Assembly: GCF_008933115.1 (NCBI RefSeq)
Contig: NZ_WBVO01000015.1
Coordinates: 1-64,000 of the forward strand
Length of the DNA: 64,000 bases
Reading direction: 5' to 3'
Source: Phaeocystidibacter luteus
Lineage (GTDB): Bacteria > Bacteroidota > Bacteroidia > Flavobacteriales > Schleiferiaceae
Both the position numbers and the translations under genes were made by a program. This document shows, one piece after another, positions 9,620-20,200 of this stretch (position 1 is its first letter; the number at the start of each line of letters is the position of its first letter). Under the pieces are notes generated by a model. The model was not told the DNA's origin. It worked only from the letters and a program-made list of their open reading frames with translations, and made no database searches.

Positions 9620-11218
9620 ATGCATCGCTCTCGACTTCTACTACTCTCGTCGATTCTAATCGGAGCACATACCTTCGCTCAGAATGCACCAAATCCTGGT
9701 GGCGTTCAGGCTCCTACCACATGGATGGCCCAAGAAGATGCCTTATCGACCATTGGCAATTATCATTCGTTCAATCTAGAACAAGCGCTTGACGCATCGG
9801 AAATGGATGCGCTTTCATTGCAAGGAAGCAGCACTGTTTTTATGGTGATTCAGCCGAATGAGAATCCAAGCGGGACCTTGTTGTTTCATTTGGGTGATGT
9901 TGCAATTTTCGATGACCATGTTGAAATGCGTGGTGAGTCGATGTCAACCGAACTAAAAAAGGGAGAGCCGACACTGCTAACATATCAGATTCAGCGTCCC
10001 AGTCATTATGCGCTTCGAACGTCATCGAGTTATGATGTTCATTCATCTAGTGCTTTTGAGATTGGGGAGCTCATCATTTTCGATGGCATTTTATCACGCG
10101 AACAACTGCGCAAGGTGAACAGCTATCTGGCCTTGAAATACTCTGTTACTATCACAGAAAATGATAAAGCTCAGTGGCGTGATTACTGGACACCAGAGAA
10201 CGGACATTATTGGGATACACGAATTGACAGACTCTACAAGGAACGCGTCATCGGGTTAGGTAGAAGTGATGCAGAGCGTTTTTATCAAACGCAAACGGTT
10301 ACGACCAAAGGTGATGCACTTTGGTTGTCTTTGGGTTCAATTGCAGATGAAGGCACAATGCCCGCCTCAACAATTGATGATGAATCGTTTGTAATCTTTT
10401 CAGAGAAAGATTCAAAAGTAAGCACGGCTTCTTCGTGTCGAATCGAAGATGGCGTAGCACACCCACTTTCACAATGGAAGTTTCAGTTGCAGAACTGGTC
10501 AAGCGATGAATCGACACTCATCTTGCGTGTTAAATCAGTAGACCGCGTAGAGCTTAAAGATTCTCTTTTTCTATACGATGGCACCGTTGTACAATACCTG
10601 CCACTTGTTGGAATGACCGACGGTTTTTGGAAGTATGAAGTAGACTTATCGAACCTTCAGGATTTTCGTCATTATTTCTTCACTACGAATCCTCAAATGG
10701 AGTGCGAAGACGAGTCCATTGAAGTGATCGACAATCAAATTGTTGTCAATGAGCGCGGCATGTCTGCATGGGATGTTGAAGTTCAATCGCTTACAGATGG
10801 TTCAACGGTGTTAAACCGGGTGAATGGAAGTTCTACTAGTCGTTTTGCCACGGCTGGTCAGTATGTAGTATCCATATTAGACACCAATGGAAATTATCGG
10901 ATGATGCAGGTAGTTTCAATTGGAGAAGAGTCTGTAGAAGACATCGCCTTATCAGGCCCTGAATTAAAGATCTATCCGAATCCGATTGAGCGTGGCCGAG
11001 AAGCCACGTTGGAAATCAATGATTTACCAGAAATGGAGGGTGACGTGAGCATTACAGTCACGGATGCCCGTGGTCGAATCATGTCACAATCGGAGCGTGA
11101 ATACAGTCCGAACATCGTTCATCCAGTGCGTTTGAACATGCCAGGAATCTACACGGTGATTGTTCGACAGGGCAATTCGGCCTATTCACTCAAGCACATT
11201 GTGCGCACCTCAAACTAA
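9620..11218 (+). CDS. T9SS-sorted protein with LamG-like (DUF8202-type) domain
   Basis: A 532-residue exported protein with a signal peptide (about 1-20, ending FAQ). The first half resembles a concanavalin-like/DUF8202 module found in many Bacteroidetes surface proteins: a jelly-roll stretch followed by the hallmark FEIGELIIFDGILSREQ and then VNSYLALKYSVTI (about residues 145-180). A beta-rich middle contains IGLGRSD. The C-terminus (ELKIYPNPIERG onward) is a type A T9SS sorting domain. Only 35 bases separate it from the giant RHS gene downstream, so the two are very likely co-transcribed. It may be an adhesin or a surface partner for the RHS protein; this is inference from gene order. Confidence 0.82.
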   Translation: MHRSRLLLLSSILIGAHTFAQNAPNPGGVQAPTTWMAQEDALSTIGNYHSFNLEQALDASEMDALSLQGSSTVFMVIQPNENPSGTLLFHLGDVAIFDDHVEMRGESMSTELKKGEPTLLTYQIQRPSHYALRTSSSYDVHSSSAFEIGELIIFDGILSREQLRKVNSYLALKYSVTITENDKAQWRDYWTPENGHYWDTRIDRLYKERVIGLGRSDAERFYQTQTVTTKGDALWLSLGSIADEGTMPASTIDDESFVIFSEKDSKVSTASSCRIEDGVAHPLSQWKFQLQNWSSDESTLILRVKSVDRVELKDSLFLYDGTVVQYLPLVGMTDGFWKYEVDLSNLQDFRHYFFTTNPQMECEDESIEVIDNQIVVNERGMSAWDVEVQSLTDGSTVLNRVNGSSTSRFATAGQYVVSILDTNGNYRMMQVVSIGEESVEDIALSGPELKIYPNPIERGREATLEINDLPEMEGDVSITVTDARGRIMSQSEREYSPNIVHPVRLNMPGIYTVIVRQGNSAYSLKHIVRTSN

Positions 11219-11253
11219 TACCTCGCTAAAGATTATCTCTCAAAGTCAAGCTT

Positions 11254-14200
11254 ATGAAAGTTGATTTCATCTCTCGCTTAGCAGCTGTCACGCTGTGCTT
11301 CCTCTTTATGTCACCGGACTTGTTCGCTTTGTCGCGCACTTTGTCGTATGGGATACCACACATGGAGGAGCAAACGAATTATGCACACGTCCCTCAGCTT
11401 CCTCTCGAAGTTGAGAAACCAGAGAATATGGAGTTGCTCGCGGAAGCGGGGCACGCCTATTTGGGTGGACATACGAATGATCCGCATAACCGTCCAGAAG
11501 ACGATGTATTCCAAGTTGAGCTCGATGTAGAAGAAACGAAATATGCTTATGCCTTCTTAAAGTATGAGGCCTTAGGATTGGCGAATCCAGAGGATTTGCC
11601 GAAGTCCATTAATGGTAGCGAGGCCTATGGATCTCAAGAACTTGACATTGCTCCAGATTGGAAGGAAGCACGTGTGCGTATCGAGATGGACGACTTGCGT
11701 TCGGGTGTGAATAGCATTCGATTCATGTTGCCAGAGGGATTGCATTTCCCAGTGGAGGTTCGCAATGTTTCCTTGGAGTTGCAGGAAGAGAATCCAGAGC
11801 GAGTTCTTGTTCAAGACGACATTGTTCGTCGTCCGGCCAACAGCATTGACTTTGAGGTGTTGACTGAGAACGTTCGCTTACGAGGATATAAAGTATCACA
11901 AGCGGAAGCGGCGAGTATTCCGCGACACATTGTGAACGTAACTCGCCGTTCGTATGCGTATCACCTTGACGGAAGCGAGAGTCAGGGGTACCACATTGCG
12001 ATTGGGGTGGATGCATCGAAGGTGCGATCTCAAAGTGAAATGAATGAGGTGCAGGTTTTCTACTTCGATGACCTGTCAAAGAGTTGGAAATCTGCCCACG
12101 TGATGAAAGTTGATCATGCTAACCTTCGCGTAGAGGCGATGGTTCCAGGTGAGACAGATTATTTCGCAGGTTTGATTCAGACGCCTGAAATGCCAGAAGC
12201 GGGTGCATTTGTTCCAACCAATATCTCGGATATTGAGCCAGCCAATCCTGCTACAGGAATGCGCCTGATTCAAGCTCCAACCGCAAACAGACAAGGATCA
12301 GCCAATATTTCATACCCACTTTGGGTACCTCAAGGCAGGAATGGGATGACTCCTCAACTCGCTCTTAACTATAGTTCAGACGGTTCAAGTGGCTGGTGTG
12401 GGCTCGGTTGGAGTATTTCTGTTCCTTCCATTTCGGTTGACACTAGATTGGGGGTTCCACGCTTCGACGAGAATCAAGAAACGGAAGGCTACGTGTACAA
12501 TGGCCAAGAGTTGTTTTTGGAAGGTGGAAGAAGGCCTAATCGCGCTGACAATGGCGGGAATAGTATGTTGAGACAGTCAAATTCGACCAATGGAATCCGC
12601 TTCTTCACACGCACAGTCTCCTCTTATTCTGAAATAGTTCGTCATGGAGCAAACCCTGATGAATATTATTGGATTGTGACAGATTCGGACAACAAGAAGT
12701 TTTATTACGGCACATATAACGGCTCCGTGGTTTCTTCAAATGGAGTTCTAGCCTCTAACGAAGGTGTTTCTACGTGGTATTTAACGAAAGTTGAAGATAA
12801 GTGGGGGAATACAATGACCTATGAGTATGAACAAACGCCTCATTCGTCTAGTTCAACAGATTTGAAGTCTGATGGGATTTCAATGACGCTTTCGAAGATT
12901 ACCTATACGGGCTACGCGGAAGATGCTGGAGCATATACAGTTCACTTTATTACTTCAACGAACAGGGTAGACACGAGGATTTCTATGAATCAAGGCTTAA
13001 AAGTTGTTGACGATAAGAGACTCGATCGTGTTGAAGTCAAATATAATGGAACAGACGTTGTCCACTATCACCTGAGATACAATCAAGATTATACCAAGGA
13101 CCCAGTAGGAACTATCCCTGAATCAGATAGATTTTTTAAAACGCTTCTCACGGAAGTGGCCGAGCAACGTGATTTTACCGCAGGAGGTGTAGATTTCTAT
13201 TCACATAAATTCGATTATCATAAAGGAACGTATGGTTTCAATTCTACTGAAGATTATATTCTAGAAACTAACCTGTCCGCGCCATGGTTGAACAATGCTC
13301 CGGAGTGGGCGCAGGAAATTCTTTCACCTATTACCTCTTATGTAGTTCCATCAGGAATTAATACGTCATTGACAGGAGGAATCTCGGGATCAGGCTCTGT
13401 GGGCTTAGGATTTCAATTGTTCCCAATTCCGAACAAAACCTCAACACTCTCCGCCAAATTTGGATTTTCTGGGGGGAACACTTGGTCGACAAGGATGTTT
13501 CAAGACGTTTCTGGTGATGGGTTACCCGATCTTATTTACAAAGGAAGAGATGGGTTTAACTACCGTGCATTAAATCGTAGGAGTGACGGTAGCTATTATT
13601 TCGGCAATAGAAATGACATTGAAGCGGAGCACCTTCAGAAATTCTCACAGCGAGGTGTTAATGTCTCTTTAGATTTTGTGGCAGAGGCTAATTTGCTTTA
13701 CTACGGAAGTAATTGGAGTTGGTCCAGCAACGAAACAAAAGTTTCGATGACGGATTATAACGGTGATGGTGTTCTTGATCTCATTACAAAAACCGGAGGT
13801 GATTATCGAGTTAAATTCGGTCAACTTCAATCAAATGGGGACTTAACTTTTGCTTATTCAAGTGAGTCAACGCATAACCCTGTCTTAAAAGCGTCTGATG
13901 TAACGTTACCGGATTTTGAAGGTGTACCAACGAAAGCATTCGAGACCGTTAGAGTATGGGAGGCTTCCGTGGCTGGGACCATCCAGATCAGAGGTGCGGC
14001 AAGTATTTATGGTCAGAACTCTGGAGAGGTTCGGGTCGCCGTTCAAAAGAATGGCCAGTTTATTTATCCTGGTAATACTTTTGGCTCGAACGGAGCGATT
14101 GCATTTAAGACTGTTACACCTACCTCACCACAAGTCATGAGTTATGATATAGTGGTACAAAAGGGTGATCAGATTTTCTTTAGAATTCAAGCTGGAGAAG

Positions 14201-17200
14201 ATGGTCAGCAAGATTTCGTTCAATGGAATCCAGTAGTAAAGTATACCTCTTCGAATCATGTAGATGGGAATGGAACCCAGTTTTGGTTGAGCTCATATAA
14301 TGCAGGATTTCTATTAAGTGGTCGAGAACCAGTATGGTTTAACGGGGGTGATCAAGTGAAGGTGATTCCTGGTGTTCAAACACTGAATGCTGCTCTAGGG
14401 GATGAGCTTCAGTTGAAAATTGAATTGTACAACGAAGAGGGGAAGATTACGGAATACATTCAACAAGTGAATGCGGGATCGACAAGCATAGGGACCTCAT
14501 TCAACTCAGCTCCATTCATCAATGCATATCATTCATTCAACGGCTCATTCGGAATCAATTCGTCCGATAAATTGTACATGGTTTTCAGTGCTTGGTCCAC
14601 ATCAACAGTTGATTGGAAGAGAATCAAGTGGAGACCCGAGATTCATGTCTTGGATGTATGTGCAGATTATCCGGATAGAAGCTATCCAGTTGTGGATATT
14701 CAAACGTATAACAGGATTAAGACATTGAATGGGCCTGTTGGCTTCTCACTTCCTTCCAATGACTATGAAGTATCAGTTGAATTGGATGATTACACGGCGT
14801 CCTCTCAACAGACTGAATTAGAGAATATTTTTGATGAGTTAAAGACCGACTACAGAGAGCTGGTTTACATGACTGTGAAAAGTGGTGGCACGGCAATCTC
14901 ACACAAAGCGGTATCCTTTGAATACTACCATCAAGGGACGCATATTGTGAGATGGTATGACCTGAATCCTGATTTGTCAAAGAAGAACCAACTGTCTAAC
15001 GAAACGTTTAACGGAAGTTCATCAGCCACATTTAATAGTGGTGATGTTCAGAACGGTGAAATCTGGATTGAATTCCATGGGAAAGGACCTTTTGCCGATG
15101 GAATAACGGATTATTTAAATCAACATGTCCGCTCCATCGGAGCATACTCCATGGAACGAGAGTATTTCTCTTTGGAGGGTAGTGTGAATATTTATTATCG
15201 CGGAATAGACAACCTACAATCCCAATATAAATATTGGGGGCAATTCGGTTGGGGAACTCCAGATGGAGAGGAAAATGTAGCAATTCAGCCAAGTGAGTTA
15301 ATTACTCCAGCCATGGAGGAGCTAGAAAATGGGGCTGACTTTAACGACGAATCCTATTTAGCCAATACCACCGCAAACTTAGATCCGATGGATATGAAGT
15401 TTGTTCCAATGTTCGCTGCAAGAGGTGAGAAACATACCAATTTGAGAAGTTATCAAATCGACTATGCAAAATCTGGACAGACATGGACGTATAGCCTGCT
15501 AGATAGATGGAGTGTAATGGGATCTCATATTAGTGTCTTTGATGCATACGGAATGAGCTTTCCAGGTATTTATGGCGAATCAGAAGATGAAGCTGACGAT
15601 TTCACTGTGCCGGGCGGGCTGGATCCTACATATACAGCTTTTGCAATGCCGAATCGAACGAAGTCATATTCGAAAGCAGAAAACGGCCCCGGAGGAGGAT
15701 TCGTGAACACATCAACAGTCGTGAACGACCCATCAAAGTACTTCTCAAGGACAGTTGGATACTTCGGTGATTTGAATGGAGATGGTTTTCCAGATGTTGT
15801 TTCTGAGAATACTAATGGGAGTATTGATGTCCAGTATACGAATCCAACAGGCGGACATGTCAGTTCCAAAAATCTTACATCGATATCTGAACTCAATAAG
15901 TCGAATTCGGATAATTCAACTATAGCACCAAATGGAACGTTCATTAACAATATTCCCAAATTTGAAGAATTGAACCTTCCAAACGCATCCGTGAGTTTTG
16001 GTAGTAGCTTTACTTTGAATAGCCTAGCTGACATAAATGGTGATGGTCTACCTGATCAAACCATTGATGGAGTGGGAATTTCACTAAACTCAGGTTACGA
16101 CTTTGATGCTCCAATTAACGCACCTTATGCTAAGTCAATAGCAAATAATTCTTCCTTTAGTTTTGGTGTTTCAAGTGCCTTAAAGGATATGTTTGAGGTT
16201 GTTCCAACTTGGGCCAAAAGCTTTTCAGCGGGAATCAATGTCAATTTTGTGGGCAACGATGCCAACACTTTCTACATGGATTTTAATGGCGATGGATTGC
16301 AAGACAGAATGGTCTTAGGTCAAAATAACTCAGCAAATCTGTTTATCAATACGGGTACAACATATCAATTGTATAATGCTGTCACCACTCAAGAAAGCTA
16401 CAACCTTAGCCGAGGGATGGGTTTTTCTGGAAACCTTACAGGAAACTATGCTTTTTCGATACCATTTGGTCCCAAGATATCAGTAGGAGGAAGTGTTAAT
16501 GGTAATCTTTCTGTTAATCGTGTTAGAACGAGCTTTGTTGACATGAACGGGGATGGCGACATGGACTTTATTCATAGCCTTGATAATGGGAACATGGCTG
16601 TGTATCTAGCCAAATCAGAAAAAGCTAACCTACTGAATACTGTAACCAATCCACTAGGGGGTACAATCTCAATAGATTATGAGCTTATTGGTAATAAAGT
16701 AGGTTACTATGATGCTGAAGTGAAAACGCATGTCTCAAACGACGATGTAGAGAAAGTGATTTGGGACATGCCTACAGCCAAGTGGGTGATGTCCGAAGTG
16801 ACGGTTGATGATGGTTTTGATCTCATTAGCTCAGGATCAGCTGATGTAGATGGTACTGATGAGTATGTGACGAAATTCGCTTACGACGGAGGAATTAAGA
16901 ATAGAAGGGAAAAGAATTTTGTCGGGTTCACCAGATTTGCCATTATACACCCTGATCAATTGGAAGGTGGGCAATATTATTTGAGTAATCCAAGTCCGAG
17001 TTACGGTATAGCTGCAAGGCGATTACCTGAAGAAATAGACCCTTCAATCGAGAATCAAGGAGGCGTATTAACGGAAATTAAACTTTTAGAAGTTAATATT
17101 CTGAATGTTGAAGTATTTAGCTCTCCAAATAGCCTTGAGCCACATGATATTCTCGAATGGACTTTTACCCAGAATTTGAAAGTAAAATCGCTCCAACTCC

Positions 17201-20200
17201 ATAGGCACTATTGGGAAGAAACGTTTAGACAAGATCCGAATGATCCGATTGTTTGGTTGTTTGAACACATCGAACTAATCTCTGAGAATTCATATGATTA
17301 CGAGTACCGTCAAGTAGACATCGCTTCTGGCTCACCTACAGCGGGTCAAGTCAAGCTTCAATCAAGCTCTCCTGTAGTTATTGAAGACCTGAGCACTTTA
17401 GGCGAAACTTCTTCGATTTTTCCAGCAGTTATATCTACCGAGGATGTGAGTTTCCCAGATATAAGTGAACGAACTAAGTATTTAGCTCACAAGTACGAGA
17501 TTGAATACGATGAATACTTCAATGTTATTCGATACAAGGATTTTGGTGAGAGTCAACCAGGGGCAATTTCGAAAGTTCAAGTTGGTACTTACTCGTACTA
17601 TGAGTATGAGTATAAATCACAACAGAATAGCTGTGATGAAATAGTGAACTTTGAAATATTGGAAGGTGCCGAGTATGCTCCTTTTGTTGGGTTGGTTGTT
17701 GAGAGTAATACTCCAGGATTCGACCCAGCCGTGGCGTGGTATATTCCAGAGCCAATTTCTGGATGTTTCGACCCTGCAGAGGTTCCTTATCCAAACAGTT
17801 TCTGTGTAGGCGAAGGCGATGATATTGAATTCACCACCGTCCATCGAAAACAAGTTCTTCGCGAAGTGCCAATTTATGAGTACAACTATGCAACAGTTTA
17901 TACAGGTGCTCTCATAGCTGAAATGGAATACTTCGACCCTACAAACGCTAATGGCAGAACTTCAGCTTTAAGAGAGCATAAAATTTACGAGGGTTCTACT
18001 GCTGGCAACCCGATTCGTCATTCTGAGGTCGCTAGCCTTTGGAGCAATGGGGCAATAACTAATGCAGCTCCTTCAGAACTGCGTCAGTACTATGGGACCG
18101 GCACCAGTGACTATTCGGTTACAGATTTGGAGTATGATGAATACGGAAATGTCGATAAAATCACAGGCCCGCCAAATACAGATGGAGTCAGAGCACACAG
18201 AGTATTTAATTATGACTCTGGGCTAAATCAGTTCGTAACAAGTGTTCAAAATCACATAGGTGAGACCGTTTGTAACGTCTATGACTTTGGACCACAGCAA
18301 CTACTGCAAACAACGGGGCCGAATGGACACCCTATTCGGTATGCATATGATGAAAATGACAGATTAGCACAAGTATGGGCGCCACGCGAGTTATATGACG
18401 GCACCCAAGGTCCGACCGTCTCATTCGAGTATTATCCATACGGAAAATCAGGATCAAGTGTCACAAACCCAGCACCTGTTGCGATCACTTATCATAACAC
18501 TGGGAATTCTGGGACAACTGTTGAGTTCAGGGATGAGTCGAATTTGGATGAGTATTGTTCGACTTTACACGCGATTCCTAGTTCTACAATGGCCAATTCT
18601 GTCGGTACTGCAACTTTTGTTGATGGATTGGATCGTCCTATGCAGGTTAAAACCGAGGTGGATGTTACCAACTCATTCGGTGGTTCATCTGAGCGACTTA
18701 GAGTATCTGGAATTGTAGAGTATGATAGGTTTGGTCATGTCGTGGCTACACGACAAGACTTCCTCTCAAATGAAACGCCCGTCGATTTGGGTAACTTTAT
18801 CTGGGACGTAAGTTCGAGTGTTTCTCCTGTAATTGGAACTTCCACTCATGACTACGCCGGCCGTAAGCAAACAGAAGATGTCGCATGGTCAGGTACAGGA
18901 ACTTCAACACCAGATATGACTACAATTACCTATGGGTACTATTGGGCCTCCGATTTGGGATACACGGAATACTCTGGTAAGGATTACTTTGCTCAAGAAG
19001 TTTCTCAAGATGGAACAAGTCAAATTAGCTACAGTGATTCTAGAGGTAATGGAATCGCAACTAAAACGGATGATGGGACGAACCATATCCTAACACAATT
19101 TGACTTTGATAATCTTGGCCAACTATTGAAGGTCGTAACTCCAATGTCTCAGACTGGAGCTCCAATTGAAGTGGACTACGTCTATGATATGTTCGGTAGA
19201 GTCTTGTCGGAAGATCATCCTGATAGAGGCTTGTCAACAACAACTTATGACAAGGCAAGCAATATTCTTATCACCACGACACCTGAAGGACGTATTGAAT
19301 ATGAGTTTGATCAATATGGCCGAATCGAGAAAAAATTGTTCAAGGAAACGGTCGCTCCTTACGATCCATCAATCTCCTCGGGACTATACGATGTGCTTTA
19401 TGAATATGGGGCCGCGGATGGAAGTGACAGCAGAAATGGTGTTGGAAGATTAATTCGTGCGACTCAGGGCTCAACGTCCAATCCAGTATTGGTGGAAGAC
19501 TTTAAATATGATGAATTGGGCAACACCACTTGGAATAAGAGAGAATTCAATATTCCTAAAAATGGCGCTGAGACGTTTATCACTCAGAGTTTCTATGATT
19601 CTTTCGGCAGGGTGTTGAAGTTGAAATACCCAGATGATGAGTATGTGAATTATAGCTACTCTAACCTCGGAAGTCTTCGAAGTATTACGACCAATTTCGC
19701 CTCGATGCCAAGTGAGTCAATTATTGATATGATTCACTATGACGGCTTTGATAACATTACAAGGATTGAATATGGAAACGGTACGAGCACAGACTTTGAG
19801 TACCACGAATTCACTCGATCACTGATGATGAATAAGACTGAAGCCAAGGCAAGTAGTGGAACCTTCGCTCAAGTGCACCAAAAAGAATTCACATATAATT
19901 CTCGTGGATTAATCACCTCTGTTGATGCTGAGGTTGATGAGATGATGTTTGGAGCGTCGAAAACTCAAGTCTATACATTTGATTTTTCGTACGATGACTT
20001 CAATAGACTTACTCAGGCAGATCTCACGGATAAGACTAATTCTACTCATTATTCCGCGTATAGTGTTGGAACAAACTTCGATGCGGCGGGTAGAATCACC
20101 TCAAAATCTTCTGCTGTATTAAATCCAGGGAATTCGGATTTGGTTGCCACAGGCACTGGGATGGACTACACAAGGACTTATACTTACAGTGCTGGAAGTC